A stretch of DNA of 64,000 nucleotides. Source: Gossypium raimondii. Its lineage: Eukaryota; Streptophyta; Magnoliopsida; Malvales; Malvaceae. The notes under the pieces were generated by a model. The model was not told the DNA's origin. It ran no database searches and worked only from the letters and a program-made list of their open reading frames with translations. The stretch spans positions 46,409,733-46,473,732 of the forward strand of contig NC_068571.1 of assembly GCF_025698545.1 (NCBI RefSeq). The letters are read 5' to 3'. The position numbers were made by a program, and so were the translations under genes. Shown piece after piece: positions 36,527-47,929 of the stretch. Positions within the stretch are counted from its first letter, which is position 1; each line of letters begins with the position of its first letter.

Positions 36527-38045
36527 ATCCAACACAGAGCAAGGTGGTTCTTCAAACACTTGGACCTTTGTGAATCTTGTAGTCGTAACCTTAGCCCCAT
36601 GGTCAGCATGAGCTCTCGGAATATGGCATATACAAACCTTAACTTAGATTTATCATTCAATGAATAGAGCGTAATCTTGCTTCCACCACCCACAATCGTC
36701 TCCACCAAAAGAGCATTATCACACTCAATCTTTAACTGTCGAATCCCATTTTCCCATGCTAAGCATAGACCCTTTAGAATAGCTTTTTATTCAATCTTAA
36801 AAATTGTGTCTTTACCTAGCAACATTGAGAATCCCCATAACCAATTAACATCAGCATCTCTAATCACTGCCCCAATGGCAACATAAGATCTGTTTAGCGA
36901 CACTGCCCCGTATGTATTAAGTTTACTCCAACCTTTATTCGGAGTTGACCACTGCATAGCAGAAACCATAAGATTAACATGTAACACAAGTGCAAGCATC
37001 CTTAAGTAACTCTTCGTCCAACTAACACCTATATTCACAATTTCTTGAGCACAACTGTGACTACTAGAAAACACATACATATTCCAATATTTCCAAAGAA
37101 GCTACCACATTATAGGGAAAAAAAATCGCCATTCTATCTCTTGACTATCACAATCTCCAATGTTCTGCAAGTTCCATAAGATCCATTCATCCAGTGGCAA
37201 AGAAAAAAAATCTTACCCAAGCATGAGTTGGCTCAATTGACCACCAAACAGTCCTAGAAAAGGTGCAATCTCGAACAACATGGATTCCCAATTCATATAC
37301 ATTGCTACATCTCAGACAATGGCTTTCATTCGCCATATGTCTCCTTAATCTCTCTCCATTAGTCATTAATCTATTCTTCCACAAGATTCAAATAAACACC
37401 CTAACCCTTTGAGGCGCCTTGATTTTCCAAATTGAATTCCAAAAACTAGAATTATCGATCGAGCCAAGTTGGTGAATACTAGAGGTGCTCATGGGCCGGG
37501 CGGCCCGGCCCGACGGCCCGTCCGAAATATGGGAGGGTTTGGGTAAAAATATAGGCCCGAAATATGGGCTTGGGCAAAAAAACGAGCCCCGATTAAAAAA
37601 CGGGCCGGGCCTCGGGCACAACTTTTTTGGGCCGGGCCCGGCCCGGCCCGAATATAATAAATATTTTTATTATTTTTTATTTTTTAATTTTAAAATACTT
37701 TTATTAAATTTTTTAAATTTTAAAATTTTTTTAAAATACTTTTTAAATTTTTTTAATTTTAAAATATTTTTAAAATACTTTTTTTAATTTTTATTTTAAT
37801 TTTTAAAATAATTTTTTGGTATTTATTTAAAAAAACGGGCCGGGCTTATGAATTTTTTCCCGGGCCGGGCCTGGGCAAAATTCTAGGCCCATATTTCGGG
37901 CCGGGCCGGGCCCGGGCCTAGGACCCGGGCCGAAATTTTTTTCTGAGCCCGGCCCGGACCATGAGCACCTCTAGTGAATACCTCTATAAGTCTCTACAGA
38001 TGAAAAACTATCTCTTGTCGCCCATCTAAGATTTAGCCAAAGGTA
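36527..38045 (-). pseudogene. LINE ORF2 C-terminal remnant (zf-RVT and RNase H), interrupted by a MITE
   Basis: On the minus strand from 38040: WATRDSFSSVETYRGIH (interrupted at 37973-37480), then HQLGSIDNSSFWNSIWKIK, PQRVRVFIW, LMTNGERLRRHM and CLRCSNVYELGIHVVRDC (zf-RVT linker). The RNase H domain follows: GWSKLNTYGAVSLNRSYVA, IGAVIRDADVNWLWGFSM and IECDNALLVETIVGGGS. Frameshifts separate some blocks, and the tail breaks up near the Tourist MITE at 36374-36523. This is the 3' end of a plant L1-type element; no reverse transcriptase is present. Confidence 0.88.
37480..37973. mobile_element. GC-armed hAT-type MITE with perfect 8-bp TSD
   Basis: The left end TAGAGGTGCTCATGGGCCGG and the minus-strand reading of the right end, TAGAGGTGCTCATGGTCCGG, form the TIRs. 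GTGAATAC flanks both sides (37472-37479 and 37974-37981). An 8-bp duplication with TAGAGGTG ends is the hAT superfamily pattern. Both arms are rich in GGCCCGGGCC-like words and the centre (about 37660-37820) is nearly pure A/T, so the element can fold into a long hairpin. The 100-codon frame on it is not a gene. It sits inside a LINE zf-RVT coding region. Confidence 0.9.
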
Positions 38046-41000
38046 ATTAAAGATTATAATATTTATTAAAATAAAAGGTAAAAAAATACAGTCAGCCCGG
38101 CATAATTAAAGATTGCACAAATTTTCATTTAAGTTACAATTTTATTCTATAATATTTATTTAATTTACATTCATTGTTTAAACTAGAGCAAAATAAATAT
38201 ATATTATAAAAATTTGAATACTAATAATTTTAACATTAAAAAATAAATTTAACAATATATAATATAAATGACTTATAAAAATTTTAATAATATTATTTAA
38301 ATTATAATAATAAATTAATATTACTACTCGAACCATATTGTTTTAATATTAAATATTTTTAAGATTAAAAGACATTAATATAACTACTACTAATTTGTTA
38401 TATGTTTTTAAAATATTTTGAATTACATTACTTTTCGATTTTCTTGAGGAAATTCATTAATGTTGTTAAACAAAAGCTAATGTTATATATAAAAATACTA
38501 TAAAGGTAATATACACAATTGACCCATGTATCACACGGGAATAAAAACTAGTTTTAAACTAGAGAAAGATCTTTAATAAGGTAAGAGATGATGTTTTTCA
38601 CCTCTCTTAACTTGATATTTGAGTTTGGTTACCATGTGAAAGCTTGGAAAGCTCTTGTGTTAATTTTGGTTATATTTTTGTGTGTACGAAAAATGAGAAA
38701 ATGTTGAGAATGAAAAATATTCCAAGTTTGTTGAAGATGGATTCATGTGTTTAGAATTTTGATCTTGAGATAATAAGCATCCAAGAGGTAAGTACTCTTA
38801 GATACTGTACTTATCTTAAGCTATTATGCTTAGGAAAATATATGAAAATGATATTGAAATCTATGTGTGTGAATTCTATGAATTAAAGTGTTTGAAAATA
38901 AGTGATCTGAAAAGTTATAACTTAATGACCCTTGATCATAAAGTGTCAAAATCCCTAATATTGTGTTATGAGAATTTAGTTGCTTTAGAATGCCATGTGA
39001 TTTAAAATTTATGTAAATTTACAAAATATAGTATTAATGTAGTAAATATGTGTATAATATGTTAATTTTATAAAGTTGTCAATAAAGTCGACACATGATT
39101 CAAATGAAAAGAATTTGTTAACAGGCCACCATGAAAGAATTTAAAGATTAATAATATGTTATTATCAGCATCTTGTTCAATCTATAAACTTGGTATGTGG
39201 TAAATTGTACATGAGCTATAAATGAAATTTTGACTTCGTAAATAAGGTCATAATGATCATTTCCTAAAACCCAAGTTTGAAGAGTTATAGTGTTGTTTGA
39301 GCAGAGTTTGACAGCGTAGTAATAGCTTAGAGTCTTCTTCGATATATATAGAGTTCATAGAGGGAGAATTTGGGTGGGTAGATCTGGACAGATTGTCTAC
39401 TTTATAGGGTTGATAGTTAGGTCATTGTCTGATTTACTATCATGCGATGGGATATGACATGACTTTGCACTGTAGAGTCAACAATAAAGTTATATTAGAT
39501 GTGTGGACATTGATATGATCCTATGATTGTCTATGTAGCATGTATATAAAAGCCTTCAATTGGGTTTAGACGTCTATTCGGATTGAAATAATGTGTTAAT
39601 TCAGATTTATCTGATAAAAAATATGGATTTAAAATTTTATTTAAGTCTAACTCAATTGTAAAGGAGTTAATTTGAGCTTAAATCAGTTTAAAGAATTTAA
39701 TTACATCGTTATAAAATAGTAATTAAGATGTGTGGCATAAATGTTCGATTTTTTAGTTTTTTTAACATTTTCAATATAGGTTCTGGTCATATTTGTTCTT
39801 TTTAACATAGTGTTTAGAACTATTCATAGTCCTCTCCAACCCATAAATAGAAGGATAATACGTTTCAGCGCACAACAATACCCATGTTAAGACTCAATCA
39901 ATAATTTATTAATTTATTTAAAACATCTTTAAATTTGAAAAAATACTTAAGTTCTAAACAAATTTTGTAATCTAATTAGAGAAATTGTGATTAAATGTAA
40001 CCTAAAAATTAAAATGAAAGAGAAGTCCTACAATAATTCAAAAGAAATCAGACCTTCGATTTTCAGGGTTTTGAGCTTCTCCCAAGGACAAAGACATCAT
40101 ATTTTGCGAGGATGCAAAGCAGGTATTACAAATAAATTTATATTTGTGTTATCTTACCGACTCAACAACGTACTCTACAAACTTGATTATGTTTTTTAAA
40201 AAATTGAACATATTCGAATCTAGATAATTCGTCTATCCCAATTCAACCAACTTTACTCACATAAAACATTATGGAGACCCGAAATAATTAATTGCTAGTC
40301 ATTCACATCAGCAAATAAAAGTATGAAACAACCAGATAATCTCTCATTTTCATTCTCGTTCTAAATCTCTAAATTTTCTCCAAGAAACCACGATCTCCTT
40401 CCAACCTTCATACTCCTCCTCTTCATTCTATTTTCATCTTCTTCCCTTATTCATAACAATATTATTTTTTATTTTAGAGAATCATTTCAAAAATTTGAAA
40501 AAAAAATACAAAAAAAAAACCAATTAAGTCCTTCTTCTTCATCATTTATTTACAATTAAAAAAGAGAGAGGCTAAAATACAAACCTCGAAAAGAGATGGT
40601 CAGACGAATGGATGATAGACGGACTAGTGGTGGAATGGATGAAGGAATAAGACCATTAAACAGAAGGTAATTTGAAACCCTAAATGATCGTGATTGTGAA
40701 AAATACAGTGACAGGGGATGGACAAATTATAAGTTTGAGAGCTGAATGAGTGTTGGAATAAGAATTAGGTTTTAGGTTTAGTTATTAAGGATGGGGTTTG
40801 AATCTATCTAAGATTATAATAAAATATAGAGATTATATCTAAAATCAGATAAAAAAATTTATCCACGGCTCGACTCAATAAAAAATGAGTCCAAATTTCT
40901 ACATAAGTCCATCTTCTAAGCTTTATAATTTTGTTGAAACTCTTTTATATTTCAGGATAATCTTTGAATTTTAATGAATAATGGGACCTTTAAACATGTC

Positions 41001-41600
41001 TAGGTGAGTCTTTTTGTTGGTCCTAGTGGTTGAGAGGTGGTTATTATTAACAATAGGTTAAAATATGCCTATAGTCCCTATATTTTCTAAAATTTATATT
41101 TATTTTTAGATTTTAAAATTTGAGCTGAATTATTTATATTACTAATTTTTTATTAAATTGAGTTAATTGTAACATTTTTTTAATTACATGGCTATCCAGT
41201 GATTTTTTATTTGTCACAATAATCAATTTAACAAAAAATTAATAATGTTAACAGTTAAATCTAAATTTAAAAAAATAAAGAGATAAAATTCCTAAAAATA
41301 TAATTACATGAACTAAATTTCCAATTTTTGAAAAATACATGGAGTATTGACACATTTTAACCATAACAATAATGTAATGTTCTAGTAAAGAAAAAAAGTT
41401 GGAAGAATGATAGATTGATCCGCAAAAACAGTGTAATTTAGGCGTTGGTGATGGTTTGTCGGAGGTAAACTGAAGGAGCGGACTAATAGGAGGACCAATT
41501 CCCTTCCAAGAGCATACTAATCCGGATCTCTGGGTCATCCTCCATTGATATTTATCCCCCCACATCCCCTATTCTGCATTTGGGTCCACCATCCATACCT
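38046..41600. other. Long intergenic region, no gene recognised
   Basis: 38046-38560 is extremely AT-rich. 38570-39990 has a mixed composition and LTR-like phrasing but no shared repeat or ends that I can define. 40320-40560 is pyrimidine-rich. 41040-41290 reads like a short intergenic repeat (CCTATAGTCCCTATATTTTC, then AAATTTGAGCTGAATTATTT). Open frames up to 105 codons show no family resemblance. Confidence 0.5.
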
Positions 41601-41627
41601 CCCAACTGACAAGCTCCTTGATCATTC

Positions 41628-41924
41628 CTATAAAATTATCTCATTCTCTGCCTATCAGGTGCTTGAATAAAGAAACAACCCAGGTGGATCCCAGAAAACC
41701 AAAAACAATGAGTAATGCTTCATACCTTTCTCCTTCTGTTACTTATCGATTAAAAGATTTAGTTATTTATTTAAATGATCTGCTTTGGTTGGATAGAGGT
41801 AGAGAAAGAAAAGAGAAACGTCTTTCAGTTGGCCGTACAAAGGAGGAGGAGATTAAGAGCGAAAATGCACAGTTTAATAGAAGGCGCAACAAGAGCTGCA
41901 GACCTAGAATCGAGTGAGTCTGTG
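41628..41924 (+). promoter_or_regulatory. Core promoter and 5' leader of the CAR gene, with a uORF
   Basis: CCTATAAAATT at about 41625-41635 is a TATA-box candidate. An ATG at 41708 opens a 69-codon upstream frame ending at 41917, eight bases before the chosen CAR start, in a different frame. In the CAR frame itself, further ATGs lie at 41775 and 41865. Confidence 0.4.
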
Positions 41925-42593
41925 ATGGACAACTTGATGGGTTTGCTGCGGGTTCACGTTAAACGGGGCGTTAACCTTGCCGTTCGTGATGTCCGTAGCA
42001 GCGATCCTTATGTAGTTGTTAAGATGGGCAACCAGGTTCTCTTCTTCTTCTTATTATGATGATGATGATGTTATACACACACCTTTAATTATATGTTTTG
42101 TATATATTCGTTTGCAGAGATTGAAGACTCGTATAGTAAAGAAGGATGTAAACCCTGAGTGGAATGATGATTTAACTCTTTCAATAACAGATCCTGATAT
42201 TCCAGTCAGTCTGGTAAGTACGCAAATAAAGATTACCAATTCATTCAACATAAACCCATGCATCATATATTAAGCCTTTGAACAAAATTGTAGACTGTTT
42301 ACGACCATGACACGTTCAGCAAGGATGACAAAATGGGAGATTCAGAGTTCGAGGTGAGGTCATTCATAGAAGCTTTGAAAACGTATACGAATTTGGAAGA
42401 AATACCAAGTGGAACAGTATTATCAAGGTTGAAACCGGACACCGACAACTGCCTGGTGGATGAGAGTGCCATATACGTGAATAATGAAGGGAAGATCATC
42501 CAAGACCTCTTCCTTAGATTGAGAAATGTGGAGTGTGGGGAAGTGGAGATCCAACTGCAGTGGATTCATTACCCTGGCTCTAAAACCTTTTGA
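41925..42593 (+). CDS. CAR-family C2-domain protein (C2-domain ABA-related)
   Basis: Three exons, 41925-42035, 42118-42213 and 42294-42593, give 507 nt (168 residues). It starts MDNLMGLLRVHVKRGVNLAV and contains the Ca2+-binding loop SSDPYVVVKMG, then DVNPEWNDDLTLSI and VYDHDTFSKDDKMGD. The CAR-specific insertion ends at KPDTDNCLVDESAIY and the tail is GKIIQDLFLRLRNVECGEVE, QLQWIHYPGSKTF. CAR proteins bind membranes in a Ca2+-dependent way and recruit PYR/PYL ABA receptors; relatives act as GTPase activators. All C2 aspartates I would expect are present. I chose ATG 41925 because family members begin directly before the LLGLLRV-like strand; an in-frame ATG at 41865 would add MHSLIEGATRAADLESSESV. 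Confidence 0.9.
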
Positions 42594-43075
42594 TTTTTAT
42601 ATATGTTTATTTGTTTGATTTCTACGCTACCTTTCTACACTTGTCCACTTATTTATCTCATTTCATTATATTCGTAATTCAATAATTTTCTTTCCACTTT
42701 ATCATGTTAATTTCCAGCACTTATAAATAGGAGGATAATGTGCTCGAACCTACGTCCTCTTGTACTAGCAAGAATATCAATGCCAATCGAGCTAAAACTC
42801 TATTAGCTTAATGATTTAATTATTGAATTTATTGATATAATTGGATTTGTCATACATGTAAATTTTTTAACTGATATATCTTTATCATATCGATCTAAAA
42901 TATTTTATATATTAATATATATTTATTAAACAGTTAAAATTTTAATATATCATTAGAAATATTGGTATCTATTAAAAACTTTGGTATAGACTAAAGTCCT
43001 CACACACGAGTAGGAAAAGGAAATTTGTGGTATACCTAAATATCTAATAGTTTCCATTAAAAGCATCAGTATTGC
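42594..43075. other. 3' flank of CAR gene, nothing else recognised
   Basis: Probable 3' UTR to about 42700, then AT-rich DNA without open frames. Confidence 0.5.
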
Positions 43076-43320
43076 TTAGAAATTGCTTTCTAGAAAGTTT
43101 ACCATGGTAGTTGTTATCCACGGGCTTTCTTCCAAGGTGAGTAGAAGAACCAAGTTTCCAATTGAGAGAATCTCCACATTCCCTACTCCCACCAAGAGAA
43201 CGCGTGCGGGTGTTAGCTCCACTCGTGATATTCTCATTTCTTCCATCGTTTGAAGGTAGAGGGTGTCATGGGACCTTCCGGTGTCAAATAGAATGCCCGT
43301 CATCATGCTCCCTTAGATGT
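43076..43320 (-). pseudogene. Gypsy-type aspartic protease fragment
   Basis: The minus-strand frame reads MMTGILFDTGRSHDTLYLQT, then MEEMRISRVELTPARVLLVG and LGNLVLLLTLEE-like sequence. The DTG catalytic triad and spacing to a MEE-type helix and LTL strand resemble the retropepsin of plant Ty3/gypsy gag-pol. No neighbouring RT or integrase is found. 43320-43859 after it is unassigned. Confidence 0.6.
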
Positions 43321-43859
43321 TAGCGGGAATGATGAAAAGATTGTTTCGAGGTCTTTCATTATCATCACTCTTCTGGTCCAAAAACGATTTGTAGACTTTT
43401 TAGTGCATTATTTCATATGATACATGCCGATTTTGACTAGTTCTGGTCCAAGAACACTATAATGAGATGTCTCATATTTATTTAGTGATGCAATATAACT
43501 AATTCTTTTGGACGCATTCCCATTTTTTTTAGGAAAGCGCTATAAGAAAACATTCCTATTTATTTAGCAAAATTATATAACTAAGTGGAAATAATTTACC
43601 TAGTTGTTCTCATTTTTTAGGAAAAGCAATAACAAGTTATTCCTAAATTTAAATAAATAAATAAAAAAGACATGCTCTTCCAAAATACTATAACTTACTC
43701 TTCTCAAAATTCTCAAAACAATTCTTGCATTTTCTTTCCAATTTTTTTATTAATATTTTTATATAACTTGTTATTCTAAAATTTCTAGAGAAACATTCTA
43801 GCATGTTCTCCATTTTTTAAGAGAAAATATTATCATTTTTTTCCCATAATACACTTGTT

Positions 43860-44517
43860 TAGGGGTGAGCAGAATTTAATTCAGTTTGAAAAAATCGAAG
43901 AAAAATTTGAGTTAATCGAATCGAGTTATTCGATTTTTACGAGTCAACTTGAATTAGTAAAATTTGAGTTTCGAGTTTGAGTCAAGTTGAATTTTAAAAC
44001 TCAAATAACTCGAATAATTCGAATAACAGATTGGTGTAAATACCATTTTCATCCCTGTCAATTTTGAAAATGAACAAATTGGTCTCCCTCAAAAAAAGTT
44101 GCAAAATATTTCAAAATATTTATAAAATTTCCAAAATGTATATTTTAAAAAATATAAAAAGTATATAAGGAAAGTTAAAATTTTAAAATATTCGAAAATA
44201 ATAATTTTGGGACCTAAATAAGTTAATTAACAATTCAAGTATTTTTTTCTTATTTTGCTTTAAAAAGTTTTCAAATATATATGGTTTCAAAATTTATGTG
44301 TTCTCTAACATGGAATTAGTTATATTGTAACAAGATTTTAGTTTCACATATTTAATTTTTTAATTTAACTCGAATAATTTCACTCAATTCGACTCGAGTT
44401 TCGTTTCACTTTACTCGATTCGAAAAAATTTAAAATTGAGTGAGGATGATAAAATAGGATTCGTCAACTCAATTAACTTGAAAACTTTTACTCGATTCAA
44501 TCAAACACTCACCCCTA
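43860..44517. mobile_element. hAT-type MITE, 658 bp
   Basis: The left end is TAGGGGTGAGCAGAATTTAA; the right end read on the minus strand is TAGGGGTGAGTGTTTGATTG. The flanking octamers are CACTTGTT (43852-43859) and CACTTGCT (44518-44525), a duplication with one mismatch. The interior has several TCGAATCGAGTTATTCGA-like self-complementary words. No open frame; non-autonomous. Confidence 0.8.
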
Positions 44518-44799
44518 CACTTGCTTTTATGCATGTTTTTTTTTCTTCTTTTCTCTCATCAAAACAAAAATTCATGCACGGCACAACAAAGTGATAAACA
44601 CAATTTTTTTCTTCTCCTACACAACATGAACTTTTTACGAGTATAAAATTGTTTTATTTATTTTTTCTACACTCTTCTTGCATGAGAACTTCTCTTAAGA
44701 ATTCTCATCTAGGGGCAAAATATAGATACTCAATTTTGGCTATTAACATTTTATCTCTTCCTTAAGATAAACAATATTATATTTTAGGAAATCATGCTA

Positions 44800-45215
44800 C
44801 CAAGTGTGGAACAATTGGCATTGTTGTTTCACCTATTATTTATTCTAGAGCAACAATTCTTGTTTAGAATAATAGTTATTGTGAAAAGTTGTTCAAGAAT
44901 AATTATGTTCAGAATAGGGCTTTAGTTAGAACAGTTGTCATCTAATGTCATTAATTGAGAACTACTTTTGTTGAGAACAACTAAAGTTCAGTACAAATCA
45001 TGTTTAGAGTAATGGCGTTTCAAGAATAGCTATGTTTAGAACAATCATTGTTTGTAACATCTTGTATTTAAACCAATTGTATTTTTTTTTTTTGACTAGT
45101 CCTTACTTAGAACAAGCTCTACCAAAAAAACGCATCACCACAGAACAACTCTTATTCGAAATAATCTCTACATTGAGAATAACTCGCATTTAGAATAAGT
45201 CAAAATAATCATTAT
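44800..45215. repeat. Degenerate interspersed motif array (TTTAGAACAA-type)
   Basis: Variants of a GTTTAGAACAAT word recur roughly every 20-40 bp: near 44870, 44915, 44930, 44965, 44990, 45010, 45040, 45112, 45145, 45170 and 45190. I cannot assign it to a known family. Confidence 0.5.
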
Positions 45216-46142
45216 TCGAGACATTCCCTAAAGATTTTCACATAGTACCGCTTCATAAAAATATAAGTGAAAATAACCCTGGAATATGGTAGGGTTCCAA
45301 AGAGTTTTTCCCTTCACTCTTGGGATGTTTCTTGTGACATGAACTGTTTTCTCTTCTTCCAAAAATAGGGTGAACTCTTCTTCACTATTCATACAGTTAC
45401 CAACAAAAATTTTCACCGTCCCCACATAATTAATTAATTAATTAATTTACTCATATTAATTAACTCCCATTTTCTAAAATATAATATTATTCATTTCAAA
45501 AAGAGAAAAGGTAAAACCATCTACAATACTGAGTTGTAGTGTTGTGAGATAACATTTATCCCGAAAGGAGAGTCCCCTCTTTTATACCCAAGTTCGTGAA
45601 GGATCAACTTAAGTTGTGCAAATTGTTAGCCATGGTGTGTGGTTGAGTTTGTGACCTTCAATTATTGTCAAGGGTGCAAGCGGACATGTGAAGCCGTACG
45701 AGGCATTTTCCATAAATGGACTTCATGTCCAAATTGTAAACCTAAATGGCCAACCAAATGCCCAACAATGAGCGCTCATGCCTTTCGGTGATCTCATAGG
45801 CGAGAGAGTGGGCTACGAAACCCGTTCTAATCGAGGACCACTGTTGGATCCAGCCTAGCAACCATGTCGACGGACCAAAGGCAACACAGATGTCAGAAAA
45901 ACTACACTTTAACGAGTTTTTCACATAATACTAATCTTATTATTGAATCATGATATAAAAAAGGAAGGAAGCAAAACTGAGAAAATTATACTCCATTCAA
46001 TTCAAACCTAAGCCAGTAATTAAATAAACCAAACGAAATTAGAATAGAAGTGGGCAAGGCCTCAATATCCAACCATATTAAGAAAATAAACCAAAAAACC
46101 TTCCGACATTTGAAACAAAATCTTAACTCAAGACAAGCATAT
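45216..46142. other. Intergenic region between motif array and RACK1
   Basis: Holds an (AATT)n run near 45427-45447 and a more GC-balanced stretch at 45520-45910 that looks like old retroelement DNA but has no clear domain. The last part is the RACK1 3' UTR. Confidence 0.4.
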
Positions 46143-47777
46143 CTAGTAACGACCAATCCCCCAAACTCTGATTACACCATCAGTGTACCCACTAAACAAG
46201 GTGCTTCCATCGGCACTCCAGTTCAAGCTTGTGCAGTATATGACCTGCAATACATGGAAAATAATTCCATCATTTTCCTAACAATTAATGAACTCTTAAA
46301 CCAAATACCAATCTAGAATTATACAAATGATTTTAAAGAAAGTTTTACATCACAACTTCAGGGCAAAAGCTTGTCAAAGTACAAATACTAACAATGGCAT
46401 GCTTAGAAACAAAAAACTGAACAAAAGAAACATGAGCATTTAGGTGAATTTAATCCGACTACTACTACAGTACTTTTACCTGATTAGCAAAATAGATGCC
46501 GCAATATGTGACGAGCAAATAACTCCATATTCACATTTCACAATTCACAATTCACAAACATGATAAAACCTAGTAGTTATGCACTCAAGAAACAGATTCA
46601 GTACAGTTCATAAAAACAAGTAGGGTATCTAACTTGATTGTCTTAATAAACAAGCTCATGGTAAAATGGAATTGACCAAGCAGCCTAGCCTAATTTCCAT
46701 CTACAAGTTAAGTTCAGTTCATAAAAACAAGGAATCTATACCATCATCATAAAATCCAAAAGCCAATTATTCACAATAAATCAAGTTGCACCTAAAATTT
46801 CCAACCAAAACATAGCATTCAAATTACTTATCATCTTGAAACCAAAAAGGAAAACCCATAATACAGAATAGCAAAGGATGAGAAAGCATTATTACCTTCT
46901 TCTTATTTCCGATGTCAGTGACGTCAGACTTCTCAGCCTCTGCCTTAAGATCAACCTTCAAGTCCTCCACTATGCTCTTACTCTCCAGATCCCAGATCTT
47001 GATACCCTGCTCGGTGGCGGCGCAAAGCCAGTACCTATTAGGACTAAAGCAAAGCGAGTGAATGACGGAACCTGCATCAAGACTATAAAGCTTCTTTCCT
47101 TCAGCCAAATCCCACAACAGAATCACTCCATCTTTTCCTCCACTGGCACACAAAGACCCATCAGGTGAAACCGCCACCGTATTCACATAACCGGAGTGTC
47201 CGGCCAAGGTGTTACGAATCTTACAGTTGGTCAGGTTCCAAACTTTAACAGTCTTGTCCCATGAAGCTGAAACAATGGTGGGTTGGACAGTATTTGGGCT
47301 GAAACGAACGCAGCTAACCCAGTCGGTATGAGCGTCACCTTCTTGGATTGTGTATTTACATTCTCCAAGGGTATTCCAAAGCCTGATAGTTCGATCTCGA
47401 GAAGCCGAAACAATTTGACGGTTGTCAATTGAAAAGGCAACAGAGAGAACATCTTTGGTGTGGCCGACAAAACGGCGAGCTGAGGTACCGGCAGATAAGT
47501 CCCAGAGACGAAGCTCACCATCCCAGGAACCAGAGAGAGCGAACTGAGAATCGGAAGAGAGGACAACGTCTTGCACGAAGTGAGAGTGACCGGTGAGACG
47601 ACGACGAGGGACACCGTAGGTCTTTTCGTCCTTGGTTAAGTGCCAAAGGATGATGGATTTGTCGCGGGAGGAAGTGACGATCATGTCGGAGTTATCGATG
47701 GGAGTAGCAATGGCTGTCACCATGTCGGTGTGGGCACGCATGGTGCCACGTAGAATCAATCCCTCAGAACCAGCCAT
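46143..47777 (-). CDS. RACK1: RACK1, WD40 ribosomal scaffold protein
   Basis: Exon 1 is 47777-46896 and exon 2 is 46244-46143; donor AAG|GTAATAATGC, acceptor TTGCAG|GTCATATAC. Total 984 nt, 327 residues, the usual plant RACK1 length. It begins [20 protein letters not shown] and has seven WD40 blades with GH and WD dipeptides ([65 protein letters not shown]), ending [18 protein letters not shown]1 sits on the 40S subunit near the mRNA exit and docks kinases and other signalling proteins; in plants it affects hormone responses. The single late intron matches the position in Arabidopsis RACK1A. No damaged blade seen. Confidence 0.97.
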
Positions 47778-47804
47778 TTTCTAACACGTTCAGGAGGAGA
47801 GGAC

Positions 47805-47915
47805 AGCTATTAGGGTTTTGAAGGAAAACAGTGAGAGGCCGAAGAGCTCAAGAGGAGAAAACGAGTGGGTATAACAAGTATATATAGTTCCGCTTTATAG
47901 GGATTTAGGGTTTTG
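47805..47915 (-). promoter_or_regulatory. RACK1 core promoter: two telo-boxes and TATA
   Basis: On the minus strand, AAACCCTAA occurs at 47905-47913 (upstream of the TATA) and at 47810-47818 (in the leader). A TATATATA box is at 47879-47886, about 100 bp from the ATG. Telo-boxes are typical of plant translation-apparatus genes, which fits RACK1. Confidence 0.65.
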
Positions 47916-47929
47916 GAAATATGGGTTTT

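Noticed and set aside
37485..37787. 100-codon plus-strand frame with GPGLGHNFFGPGPARP
   Set aside because: It is the GC-rich arm and AT core of the hAT-type MITE being open by chance.
41248..41565. 105-codon minus-strand frame before the CAR gene
   Set aside because: Antisense to the promoter region, with no domain and no codon pattern expected of a gene.
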